DNA of 64,000 nt, taken from the NCBI RefSeq assembly GCF_012034205.1, contig NZ_JAATEM010000027.1:1-64000 (forward strand), given 5' to 3'. The DNA comes from Streptomyces composti. GTDB lineage: Bacteria > Actinomycetota > Actinomycetes > Streptomycetales > Streptomycetaceae. Below the pieces are notes generated by a model. That model saw only the letters and a program-made list of their open reading frames with translations, was not told where the DNA came from and did not search any database. Below, piece after piece: positions 24,580-32,617 of the stretch; the stretch's first letter is position 1; the number at the start of each line of letters is the position of its first letter. A program made the position numbers and the translations under genes.

Positions 24580-24610
24580 CGGGCCGGGCACCGCGAGAGT
24601 GCCCGGCCCG
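24580..24610. terminator. 12-bp perfect hairpin
   Basis: CGGGCCGGGCAC (24580-24591) pairs with 24599-24610 across a 7-base loop. It lies after the stop of the minus-strand HbhA-like gene and should terminate that transcript. Confidence 0.65.
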
Positions 24611-24685
24611 TCGTCGTCATGAGCCCATCGTCACCATGGGCCTGTCCGTCCTCACGGGCTCGCCGTCCGCACGAACCCGTGATCG

Positions 24686-25303
24686 TCACTTGGCCGGCGG
24701 AGCGGTCTTCTTCGCGGCCGTGCTCTTGCGGGCCGGGGCCTTCTTGGCGGCCGGCTTCTTCGCGTCGCCGTCGGCCTCCGCCGCGGCGGGCTTGGCCTCG
24801 GCCCTGGCCGCCGGCTTCGCCTCCGCCTTGACCTCGGCCTTGGGCTCCGCCTTGGGCTCGACGGCCACGGCGATGTCCTCGATGTTCTCCGCGGCCTCGC
24901 CGCGCCAGGTCTTCACGGCCTGCTCGCCGTGCTCGGCGACCTTCTCGTAGGTCTCGCGCGCCTTCACCGCGTACTCGGCGGCCACACCCACGCCACGCAG
25001 GGCGAGGTCCTGGGCGGTCTCGCCGAGCTTCTTCAGGTCGGTGTCGAGGGTGCCCAGGATCTCCTGGAGCTTGGTCTGGAGGGTCTCCTGGGTCTCCTTC
25101 ACCCGGGTGGTCGCCTTCTCCTGGACCACCTTCGGGTCGGTCTTGCGCACGGCCTCGAGCCGGGCCGGGGCCTCGGTGCGCAGCTGCTCGACCAGGGCCG
25201 GCACCTTCTTGGCCTGCTGCAGTGCCAGGTCGGCGGTGCCGGCGGCGAAGTAGAGCGGCTTGGGGTCGCTGAAGGTCTTGCGCAGGTCGTCGGTGATGGC
25301 CAT
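24686..25303 (-). CDS. HbhA-like helical protein with Lys/Ala/Pro-rich tail
   Basis: This 205-residue protein has a coiled-coil region (residues ~20-130: DDLRKTFSDPKPLYFAAGTADLAL and repeated charged helices). Its C-terminal tail of KPAA/AKKAPARK repeats (~150-205) is like the heparin-binding hemagglutinin of mycobacteria and histone-like tails. In Streptomyces such proteins are cell-associated; the function is not established. It lies downstream of a HTH regulator and is probably controlled with it. Confidence 0.72.
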   Translation of the reverse strand: MAITDDLRKTFSDPKPLYFAAGTADLALQQAKKVPALVEQLRTEAPARLEAVRKTDPKVVQEKATTRVKETQETLQTKLQEILGTLDTDLKKLGETAQDLALRGVGVAAEYAVKARETYEKVAEHGEQAVKTWRGEAAENIEDIAVAVEPKAEPKAEVKAEAKPAARAEAKPAAAEADGDAKKPAAKKAPARKSTAAKKTAPPAK

Positions 25304-25382
25304 GGTGATGGTCCTCCCGGATATCGTTTTCGGCTGAGGGTTCGTGGTGATCCGCGGCGGGCGGCCGGTGCCCTGGACCGGC

Positions 25383-25874
25383 TCAGCCGGCCGTCTGCCG
25401 CGGATCGCTGTCGCTGCCGCCGCGGTCGCGGCGGCCGGCGGACGTGCCGCCCTTGCTGGTGGAGGAATCCCCCTCCTCCTGGAGCTCCGCCGCCGTCTCC
25501 GTCACCTCACCGGCCGCAGAGTCCCCGAAGCCGTTCTCCTTGCGGAACGACTCGTAGATCTGCAGGAGCACCTGCTTCTGACGCTCGGTCAGGCTCGGGT
25601 CGGCGAGGATCACGGCGCGTGTCTCGACCTCGTCCCGGTCCCGCTCGGCGTCCAGGATCCCGGCGCGGACGTACAGCGTCTCGGCGGAGATCCGCAGCGC
25701 CTTGGCGACCTGCTGCAGCACCTCCGCGCTCGGCTTGCGCAGCCCGCGCTCGATCTGGCTCAGATACGGATTGGACACGCCGGCGGCGTCGGCGAGCTGC
25801 CGCAGCGACAACTGCGCATTGCGCCGTTGCTCGCGCAGGTACTCACCGAGATTGCCGACGTTGAGCGATGCCAT
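25383..25874 (-). CDS. HTH (Xre-family) transcriptional regulator
   Basis: This 163-residue regulator has an N-terminal Xre helix-turn-helix (residues ~8-65, LSLRQLADAAGVSNPYLSQIERGLRKPSAEVLQQVAKAL), a helical middle and a polar disordered tail. The start at ATG 25874 fits the HTH position. A perfect 9-3-9 inverted repeat lies 30 bases upstream (25904-25924), a natural autoregulatory operator. It precedes the HbhA-like gene on the same strand with an 80-bp gap. Confidence 0.83.
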   Translation of the reverse strand: MASLNVGNLGEYLREQRRNAQLSLRQLADAAGVSNPYLSQIERGLRKPSAEVLQQVAKALRISAETLYVRAGILDAERDRDEVETRAVILADPSLTERQKQVLLQIYESFRKENGFGDSAAGEVTETAAELQEEGDSSTSKGGTSAGRRDRGGSDSDPRQTAG

Positions 25875-25903
25875 GCCTCCACCTTGCCCCGCATCGCTAA
25901 CTT

Positions 25904-25924
25904 TTGCAAGCACCCTGCTTGCAA
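25904..25924. promoter_or_regulatory. Inverted repeat operator upstream of the HTH regulator
   Basis: TTGCAAGCA and TGCTTGCAA are separated by CCC, a perfect palindrome in a sequence otherwise GC-rich. It is placed just ahead of the regulator gene. Confidence 0.6.
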
Positions 25925-26401
25925 GAGTGCACCACCCGCCCGCGCGGGACATGACACCAGGCGCCGACCGCGCTCTTCTGTCCTGTCTCTGTGCTGTCCG
26001 GGCAGTCTCGGAGATCTCCGGGCATCTGAGCTGACGTCTCGGTCATCCCCGGCGTCTGCATCCGCCACGAACTCCGGGTCGGTCAGCACGTCCTCGGCGC
26101 CCGAGGAACAGTTCGATCTGTCCCGCACCCCCCGATGTCGTTCGAGCCCAGCGCAAGTACTGGCGCCTTCGCCGACATCACGGCCCGGCCCTGATCGACC
26201 TCTGCGAGGAACTCACCCGGCAGGCCGTCCTCCGTGCTGTTCTACAACGACATGCGGCACCTGCCCGCGGAACTGCGCTGGACCGGCTTCCCATCTGCAC
26301 ATCTGACCGAGAAGGCCGTTCGCCCGGACTTGCATGAGACCGGACAGCCGACCGCGCTCTTCCGCGCGGTTCCCCGACGCCCGGCTGTCCGGCAGCGAGG
26401 T
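25925..26401. other. Gene-poor stretch, possible decayed coding sequence
   Basis: No intact gene is supported. A 14-base block CCGACCGCGCTCTT occurs twice (about 25966 and 26348). Segments near 26150-26260 look like decayed coding sequence, but I could not assign a family. Confidence 0.35.
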
Positions 26402-26443
26402 CGGTCAGGAATCGAGAAGCGGTGCCGGTGGGAGCTGCCTAGC
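26402..26443 (+). promoter_or_regulatory. Upstream element shared by the two glyoxalase-fold genes, copy 1
   Basis: CGGTCAGGAATCGAGAAGC (26402-26420) is followed by TAGC at 26440-26443 and ATG at 26453. The second VOC gene has the same arrangement with exactly the same spacings (26 bases between GGAATC and TAGC, 9 between TAGC and ATG), so this is probably a promoter. Confidence 0.6.
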
Positions 26444-26452
26444 CTGACCGAC

Positions 26453-26863
26453 ATGGACCTCACGATTCACACCACAGCTCTCCCGCACGACGACCCGGAG
26501 GCCTCTCTCGCCTTCTACCGGGACGTGCTCGGCTTCGAGGTGCGCAGCGACGTCGGCAAGGACAGGATGCGCTGGATCGTCGTCGGCCCACCCCAGCAGC
26601 CCGGCACCTCCATCCTGCTGTCCCCGCCGGACGCCGACCCCGGCATCGCCGAGGACGAGCGCCGCACCATCCGCGAAATGATGGCCAAGGGCACCTACGG
26701 CTGGATCATGCTGGCCACGCCGAACCTCGACGAGACGTTCGAGAAGGTGCAGTCCCACGACGTGGAAGTGGTTCAGGAGCCCATGGATCAGCCCTACGGC
26801 GTGCGCGACTGCGCGTTCCGCGACCCCGCGGGCAACATGATCCGCATCCAGGAAGTCCGCTGA
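26453..26863 (+). CDS. VOC (glyoxalase/bleomycin-resistance fold) protein
   Basis: This 136-residue single-domain VOC protein has paired beta-alpha-beta-beta-beta modules. DLTIHTTALPHDDPEASLAFYRDVLGF opens the first, and GVRDCAFRDPAGNMIRIQE with the metal-ligand Glu ends the second. It is likely a metal-dependent lyase, isomerase or binding protein; the substrate is unknown. The upstream element is shared with the VOC gene at 27230. ATG 26453 matches the family's start. Confidence 0.82.
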   Translation: MDLTIHTTALPHDDPEASLAFYRDVLGFEVRSDVGKDRMRWIVVGPPQQPGTSILLSPPDADPGIAEDERRTIREMMAKGTYGWIMLATPNLDETFEKVQSHDVEVVQEPMDQPYGVRDCAFRDPAGNMIRIQEVR

Positions 26864-26961
26864 GCCCTGCACATCGCACCTCCCGCCCGCCTCCCGCCCG
26901 CCTGCGCGGGCGGGCGGCGGCACCCCTCCCTCGTCCACAGGAGCATTCGCAGGAGTCACGC

Positions 26962-27219
26962 ATGTGCCAGCCCGAGTGGCGACGCGCCCGCACCGCGGCC
27001 CTCGCCGAGAGCGGCCAGGACAGCACCACGGCCCTTGCCGAAACCGGTCAGGACACGACCACGGCCCTCGCAGAGACCGGTCAGAACACCGCCGCCGGCC
27101 AGGTCACGACCGGCCGGGACGCCCTCACCCCTCCCCGGCCCCGGCCCGGACAACGGCCCCTGACCGCTCCGGCCGGACCGGTCAGGAATCAAGAAGCCCC
27201 GCCCACCCGCCGCCCCTAG
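26962..27219 (+). CDS. Possible small repeat-containing protein
   Basis: This 85-residue frame starts at ATG 26962 with AGGAG seven bases upstream. Residues ~12-44 consist of three copies of an 11-residue unit like TALAETGQDTT, encoded by 33-bp repeats between about 26994 and 27092. The rest is Pro/Arg-rich. The frame covers the upstream element of the next gene. It may be a real low-complexity protein or only a tandem-repeat region; I cannot tell from sequence. Confidence 0.3.
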   Translation: MCQPEWRRARTAALAESGQDSTTALAETGQDTTTALAETGQNTAAGQVTTGRDALTPPRPRPGQRPLTAPAGPVRNQEAPPTRRP

Positions 27220-27220
27220 C
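27179..27220 (+). promoter_or_regulatory. Upstream element shared by the two glyoxalase-fold genes, copy 2
   Basis: CGGTCAGGAATCAAGAAGC (27179-27197) is followed by TAGC at 27217-27220, nine bases before ATG 27230. It differs by one base in 19 from copy 1 and keeps both spacings. Confidence 0.6.
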
Positions 27221-27229
27221 GTGAGAGCC

Positions 27230-27886
27230 ATGACGACCATCGAATCCCTCACCCTCGAGGTGGCCGACACCGAGGCCGCCCACCGCTTCTACACCACCGC
27301 CTTCGGCCTGGACTCGCAGCTCCGGCTCCGTACCGCCCAGGCCCCCGCCTCCGGCTTCCGCGGCTTCACGCTGTCCCTCGTCGTCTCCCAGCCGGCCGAC
27401 GTCAACGCCTTCTTCGACGCCGCGATCGCCGCCGGGGCCACCGCGCTGAAGCCCGCCGCCAAGTCGCTGTGGGGCTACGGCGGCGTCGTGCAGGCACCCG
27501 ACGGGACCATCTGGCAGCTGGCGTCCTCGTCGAAGAAGGACACCGGACCGGCGACGCGCACCTTCGACGAGCTGGTGCTGCTGCTGGGCGTCGAGGACGT
27601 CTCGGCGAGCAAGCGCTTCTATGGCGAGCGCGGGCTGACCGTCGCCAAGGGCTTCGGCAGCAAGTACGCGGAGTTCGCCTCCGGCTCGGCCCCGGTCAAG
27701 CTGGCGCTCTACAAGCGCCGCGGCCTCGCCAAGGTCGCCGGCGTCTCCCCCGAGGGCAGCGGCTCCCACTGCCTCGCCGTCAACGGCGGCCTCGGCTCCT
27801 TCACCGACCCGGACGGCTTCGTGTGGGAGGACTCCGCCACGGCGCCGACACTCGCAGAGATCACGGAAGGGATGGGAACGAAGTGA
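27230..27886 (+). CDS. Two-domain VOC protein
   Basis: This 218-residue protein is made of two glyoxalase-fold halves (residues ~1-105 and ~112-210). ESLTLEVADTEAAHRFYTTAFGL begins the first and ELVLLLGVEDVSASKRFYGERGL the second; AVNGGLGSFTDPDGFVWE ends it. It is probably a small-molecule enzyme or binding protein; the ligand is unknown. Its stop overlaps the GTG of the next gene, so the two are co-translated. Confidence 0.82.
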   Translation: MTTIESLTLEVADTEAAHRFYTTAFGLDSQLRLRTAQAPASGFRGFTLSLVVSQPADVNAFFDAAIAAGATALKPAAKSLWGYGGVVQAPDGTIWQLASSSKKDTGPATRTFDELVLLLGVEDVSASKRFYGERGLTVAKGFGSKYAEFASGSAPVKLALYKRRGLAKVAGVSPEGSGSHCLAVNGGLGSFTDPDGFVWEDSATAPTLAEITEGMGTK

Positions 27887-28395
27887 CCACGGCCGACGCG
27901 ACCACCGGGACCGCCGACCCGGCGAGCACCGGCACCTCGGCACCCGCCGCCCCGCGCGACCGCGCCCAGCGCCTGCGGGACACCCGGGCCAAGCTGGAGA
28001 GTGAGACCGACCTCTGGGTGGCGACCGCCGACCCCTCCGGCGGCGGCCCCCACCTGATCCCGCTCTCCTATCACTGGGACGGCGCCGCCTTCCTCATCTC
28101 CACCCCGCGCACCTCGGTGACCAGCCGCAACCTTCTCGCCGACCGCCGGGTCCGGCTCAGCCTCGGCCCCACCCGGGACGTCGTCGTCGTCGACGCCACC
28201 GCCGAGCCGGTGGACCTCGCCGACCTCGGCTCCCAGGCCGCCGACGCCTTCGCCGCCCGCACCGGCTTCGACCCCCGCACCCTCGGCACCCCCTACCAGT
28301 ACTTCCGCCTCCGCCCGCACCGCATCCAGGCCTGGCGCGAGGCCGACGAACTCCCCGGCCGCACCCTGATGCGCGACGGCACCTGGCTCACCTGA
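27883..28395 (+). CDS. Pyridoxamine 5'-phosphate oxidase-fold (F420/FMN) protein
   Basis: This 170-residue split-barrel flavin/F420-binding protein has LWVATADPSGGGPHLIPLSYHWDG and STPRTSVTSRNLLADRRVRLSLG, typical of the F420-dependent deazaflavin reductase-like PPOX family. The first ~25 residues are low-complexity Thr/Ala. The start is GTG 27883, overlapping the VOC stop (GTGA). It is probably a reductase or oxidase of an unidentified substrate acting with the VOC protein. Confidence 0.8.
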   Translation: MTTADATTGTADPASTGTSAPAAPRDRAQRLRDTRAKLESETDLWVATADPSGGGPHLIPLSYHWDGAAFLISTPRTSVTSRNLLADRRVRLSLGPTRDVVVVDATAEPVDLADLGSQAADAFAARTGFDPRTLGTPYQYFRLRPHRIQAWREADELPGRTLMRDGTWLT

Positions 28396-28431
28396 CCGCC
28401 CGGGGTCACGCCGGATCAGGCAGCGACGGCA

Positions 28432-29145
28432 TCAGAAGGGGAGAGGACGCGCCGCCACCACCTCGAGACGCGACACCGCCCGCGTCAGCACCACGTACAG
28501 CCGGTGCAGCCCCCGCTCCTCCGCCCCGGCGATCGCCGCGGGCTCCACGACCACCACATGGTCGTACTCCAGCCCCTTGGCGGCGCTCGCCGGCACCAGG
28601 CCGACCCGGGACCGAAGCTCCTCCGGACCCGCGACCGGCAGCCCGGCCCCAACCAGCACCTCCCGGAGCCCGGCCACCTCCTCGTCCGCCGCGATCACCC
28701 CGATCGAACCCTCGCGTCCCAGCGCCTCCCGCACCGCGGTCACCACCGCGTCAGGCAGCTCGCCCGGCGCGGCGACCTGCCGGATGCTCAGTTCCCCGTC
28801 CCCGCGCAGGGAACGGGGCACCGGGACGTCGGCCCCGAGCTTCCGCAGCAGCCGGTTGGCGAGCGCCAGGACGGCGCGCGGCACCCGGAACCCGGTGGTC
28901 AGCGGGATCACGGCGGCATCCGGTTTGCCCAGGTGGTGCAGCAGCGCGGGCCGGGAGCGCGCGGCCCAGGGGGTGGTGCCCTGCGCCAGGTCGCCCAGTA
29001 CGGTCAGCGAGCCGAAGACGGAGCGGCGGGCGACAGCCGGGCACTCCATGGGCGAGAGGTCCTGTGCCTCGTCCACGACGATGTGGCCGTATCCGGCGGG
29101 ATGTTCGAGGAGCCCCGCCACCTCACGGCCGCGCCGCGCTGCCAC
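28432..29145 (-). pseudogene. 5'-truncated HelR/UvrD-like ATPase
   Basis: This 237-residue fragment carries the later helicase motifs only: IVVDEAQDLSP (motif II), LTVLGDLAQGTTPWA (III), LTTGFRVPRAVL (IV), GLVPASAAKGLEYDHVVVVEP (V) and LYVVLTRAVSRLEVV (VI). The Walker A motif and the whole N-terminal half are missing; a full HelR/HelD ATPase is about 700 residues. HelR-type proteins release RNA polymerase from DNA and can give rifamycin tolerance. The matching frame reaches only to about 29200 and then enters sequence unrelated to the family, so a deletion or recombination removed the front. Confidence 0.72.
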
Positions 29146-29251
29146 GGAGGGCCAGGTCGCCGGGTCCCACAGCCCGTCGGAGTGCTCGGCCCGGGGTCGG
29201 AGAGGATGTCGGATCGCCCGCCGGGCCCGGCATCGGTCGTCTGACTTCTTC

Positions 29252-31447
29252 TCAGGCCGAGGTCCGGGCGACGTGAGGGTTCACCGTCGAGCGGACCGGC
29301 AGGCCGAGGAAACCGGTGGCCACCGCCAGGGTCACGGCGTAGGAGTCCACCGCGCGCTGGACGTTGGGGGCGTCCATGCCCGCACCCGTGACGATGCGGT
29401 CCAGGTCGATGTAGGCGGAGCGGACGATCTCCAGCGAGCGGTACAGCTGCCAGTCCTTGCGCCAGTCGCGGGTGTACTCGGAGGGCAACCGGCGCTCCCA
29501 CCGGCGGAACATGCGGTCGCGGATCTCGGGCCGGGTGGGGGTGAGGTGCATGTGGCGGACCAGGTCGTAGAGCGGGTCGCCGACCAGGGCCATCTCCCAG
29601 TCGATGATGGTCAGCGCCAAGGCGTCGTCCCGGCGGATCAGATTCCACGGGTTGAGATCACCGTGCAGCAGGGACGGCACGCGCGGGCTGACTTCGTGGC
29701 GGGAGAGGATCTGGCGCAGGCGCCCGGCCTCCGGCAGTCCCAGGTGCCGGGCCAGTTGCTGTGATCTCTTGGGCAGCTCTGCGACCAGTGCGACCAGCTG
29801 GTCCGTCAGCCAGTGGAAGAAGTTGCCGTTCTCCGACAGCACCCCGCCCACCGGGTCGACCTGACGATGGTCCACCGCGGTCAGAGCACACAGCTGGTCG
29901 ACAAGGCCGTCGGCCTCGTGCGGCAGGAGACCGTGCACCGGATGGTTCGGAGGGCGCCCGATGTCCCCCGGCCCCATGTAGGTGTGGATGGCGAAGGATT
30001 CCCTCGGATGGCTCTTGCCGAGGGCCAGAGCTCTGGGTGCCGCCACGGCCACGCGCGTCTTCTCGATGGCCCTGAGGACGGCGTGCTCACTGAGGAAGCC
30101 GGGCTCACGGCGGCAGGCCTCCGGCAGCCTGCGCCGGATGACCACCGGATCCTGGAACCCAGGGACCCGCACCACGGTGTTGAGGTGCGCGGTTCCCTTG
30201 AACACGTGTCCGGCCGGAGCCGCGCCCTCCCTCTTCAGGGCCTCGCGCACGGCCGTCTCAGGGAAGTCACCCGACAGGGGCAGGCGCCCATCGGGCACCC
30301 AGGCGGTGGCCTTGGCGACCAGATCCGTGGGGTGCCTGCGGCCGGTGCGAGAGGCGAGCCAGCGGAACAGCGCGCCCTCGATCTCCTTCTCCCCCGGTAC
30401 GCGCCTCAGCCGCAGCGGATCGGCCGCCGCCTCCAGAGCCCTGCGCACCTCCGCGGTGGCCTGGTCAAGGCTCTTCTGCGTGAAGGAGTCCTCCAGTGAA
30501 CGCGCCGCCCGCATCACATCGGGGAACACGGACTGCGCCCGCTCGAAGGCGAGGTAGTGCCAGAGGTCCTTGTTCAGGCCGGCGACGGCGGAGGGCCGAA
30601 CCTCCTGCATCGCCTCCGCCCACGCGGCGACCACTTCGAGCTGCTGGTGGTCCGGGTACCGCATCCGCACCAGATGCGTGGCCAGCTCGTGCAGCGGATC
30701 GCCGTAGGTGGCCAGCTCCCAGTCGACGCAGATCAGCGGCTGCTCCCCCGCGCAGACGATCAAGTTGTCCCGGTGCAGGTCGGCGTGGAGAAGGCTGTAC
30801 GGCCGCCTGGCCATGGCCGGGACCCGGGCGGCGAACTCGGCGAGGGCGTCCTCCGGAATGCCGAGGGCGGCGAACAGGCCGCCGAACGCGGCCCGATTGG
30901 GCTGTCTGATCTGCTGGTCCGCCAGATGGGCCAGGGTCCGCAGAAAGCCGCGGCTGTCGGTGTCGTTCCGCGGCCAGATCCGCGGCAGCGGCGGAAGGGC
31001 ACCCCTGCGCACCTGAGACATCTGGGCGAGCAGCCGTGCCAGCGCCCGGATGTGCATCGTGTCGAGTGGCTTACCGTTTCCGCAGATGCTGGAGAGGGCC
31101 ACGCCCTCGACGTAGCTGTTGATGCTGAAGCCGTCACCCCGGACCAGGCACCGCGGTACGTGCGGCAGGACGCCCTCGACGGCCCGGAGGATCACCGCCT
31201 CGTCCTGCCAGGTCCGGATGACGACCGGGAGGGCCTCCGGACGGCGTACCCGTACCGTCACCGACGTGCCGGGCTCACGGCCGAGCAGCCGGGCCACCCG
31301 TTCGGTCAGCGGAACGAAGTAGTTCTCGTGGTGATGCCCGTTGGCCGGCACCCCGGAGTCGGCGGCCCGCCGTGCGAAGTCCCGGTAGCAGTCGCCAGGC
31401 CTGGCGCGTTCCCCGGCGAAGGGGCGGGGAAGAGGTGGTGCGCCCAC
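29252..31447 (-). CDS. Tandem phosphotransferase (two APH-type kinase domains fused)
   Basis: This 731-residue protein holds two complete aminoglycoside-phosphotransferase-fold kinases. The first (residues ~40-270) has the catalytic loop HADLHRDN at 221-228 and metal site VDWE at 241-244. The second (~415-650) has HGDLNPWN at 595-602 and IDWE at 615-618. Both beta-3 strands read VVIR where a lysine is usual. Single-domain APH proteins phosphorylate antibiotics, choline or other small alcohols. GTG 31447 is the start. It lies near a HAD phosphatase and GntR genes on the same strand, so an opposing phosphorylation/dephosphorylation pathway is conceivable. Confidence 0.83.
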   Translation of the reverse strand: MGAPPLPRPFAGERARPGDCYRDFARRAADSGVPANGHHHENYFVPLTERVARLLGREPGTSVTVRVRRPEALPVVIRTWQDEAVILRAVEGVLPHVPRCLVRGDGFSINSYVEGVALSSICGNGKPLDTMHIRALARLLAQMSQVRRGALPPLPRIWPRNDTDSRGFLRTLAHLADQQIRQPNRAAFGGLFAALGIPEDALAEFAARVPAMARRPYSLLHADLHRDNLIVCAGEQPLICVDWELATYGDPLHELATHLVRMRYPDHQQLEVVAAWAEAMQEVRPSAVAGLNKDLWHYLAFERAQSVFPDVMRAARSLEDSFTQKSLDQATAEVRRALEAAADPLRLRRVPGEKEIEGALFRWLASRTGRRHPTDLVAKATAWVPDGRLPLSGDFPETAVREALKREGAAPAGHVFKGTAHLNTVVRVPGFQDPVVIRRRLPEACRREPGFLSEHAVLRAIEKTRVAVAAPRALALGKSHPRESFAIHTYMGPGDIGRPPNHPVHGLLPHEADGLVDQLCALTAVDHRQVDPVGGVLSENGNFFHWLTDQLVALVAELPKRSQQLARHLGLPEAGRLRQILSRHEVSPRVPSLLHGDLNPWNLIRRDDALALTIIDWEMALVGDPLYDLVRHMHLTPTRPEIRDRMFRRWERRLPSEYTRDWRKDWQLYRSLEIVRSAYIDLDRIVTGAGMDAPNVQRAVDSYAVTLAVATGFLGLPVRSTVNPHVARTSA

Positions 31448-31867
31448 GGGCCGCTCCGGGAGGTGCGAGAGGAGTCACGATCGACGGTACGCATGCAACC
31501 GGACGTGCGCCCGGCGGAGTGGTGCACACGAGGCTGCTACGGGCGTAGTGTCACCCGATCGCCTGACGTCTCGTATGCCCGTTCCGAGTGCGCCGGCGGG
31601 CCCTTTGTGAGGAGTGCCGGAGCAACTGTTCATACGGACGAGAGCGGGCATGCGCTCATTGGTGCGCAGATGCTACAGCACCCCCAGCCGCCTCAGCCGA
31701 CTCGTCCGGCAGCCGCATCCGAATCGACCCGAACGCTCCGGCGAACGGGTGTCCTTCAGGTCGTCCTTGGCCCGGAGGGCAGGGCCGCGGCACCTGGGTG
31801 GGCTACGCCGTCGGCGCCGCCTTGCTGTTCCTCTGGCTGATGGTCCAGGCGTAGCGGCCGCCGCCGG
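31448..31867. other. 420-bp gap with a possible membrane-protein remnant
   Basis: No intact gene is supported. A plus-strand frame ending at 31854 closes with GTWVGYAVGAALLFLWLMVQA, which reads like the last helix of a small membrane protein. The part before it looks non-coding, so it may be a remnant. The rest probably includes the promoter of the tandem phosphotransferase. Confidence 0.35.
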
Positions 31868-32617
31868 TCAGTCCGGCGCCCGCACCACCTCCAGCACCGC
31901 CTCCAGTGACCCGACCACCGCCTCCGCCCCCGCCTCCCGCAGCGGCTTGTCCTTGCGTTCGTTGCGGGCGTAGCCGAGGAAGCTGACGCCGGCCGAGCGG
32001 GCCGCGTGGAGGTCGGAGGGGCTGTCGCCGATCATCAGGGCGGAGGCGGGGGCGGCGCCGAGCGCGTTGAGGGCGCGGTTGATGCAGTGCGGGTGGGGTT
32101 TGAGGTGGTGGAGTTCCTGGGTGCGGCCGTAGATGTGCGGGGCGAAGCAGGCGAGGAGGCCGCGGCCCTCGAGGTAGGTGCGGCTGACGCGCGGGGAGTT
32201 GTTGGTGGTGATGGCCAGGCGGACCCCGCGTGCGGCCCAGGTGCGGATGAGCGGGTCGGCCCAGGCGGTGGGCATCGCCGACGCCGCCGCGAGCAGCTCC
32301 TCCTTGGTGAGCCGCTCCTCCAGTTCGGCGACCAGGTCGCTGCCGGGGTGGCGCCGGTCGACGGCGCGCAGGACGACGTGCGGGTCCAGGGACTCGCGTT
32401 CCTTCTCGGTGAGCAGGCCGTGCAGCCCGTTGCCCTCCAGCCACTCGACGAGCTCTCTCGCCACCCGTTCCGCCGAGTGGCGGGCGAACAGGCGGCAGAT
32501 CGGCCCGTCGAAGTCCCACAGCACGACGCGCGCACGCGTGATCAGATCCCGCAGCGCGTTCGGCTCCATTTCGGTCTCGGCCGTCACCGGATCAGTCTGC
32601 GTCGTCTCAGAAGTCAC
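31868..32617 (-). CDS. HAD-family hydrolase
   Basis: This 249-residue phosphatase-type enzyme has HAD motif I at VVLWDFDGPICRLF, motif II at LAITTNN, motif III lysine in LKPHPHCI and motif IV at MIGDSPSDLHAARSAG, all intact. It probably removes phosphate from a small metabolite. GTG 32617 shares one base with the stop of the GntR gene ahead, so it is translated by coupling. The pairing with a GntR regulator suggests that the regulator senses its substrate or product. Confidence 0.83.
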   Translation of the reverse strand: MTSETTQTDPVTAETEMEPNALRDLITRARVVLWDFDGPICRLFARHSAERVARELVEWLEGNGLHGLLTEKERESLDPHVVLRAVDRRHPGSDLVAELEERLTKEELLAAASAMPTAWADPLIRTWAARGVRLAITTNNSPRVSRTYLEGRGLLACFAPHIYGRTQELHHLKPHPHCINRALNALGAAPASALMIGDSPSDLHAARSAGVSFLGYARNERKDKPLREAGAEAVVGSLEAVLEVVRAPD

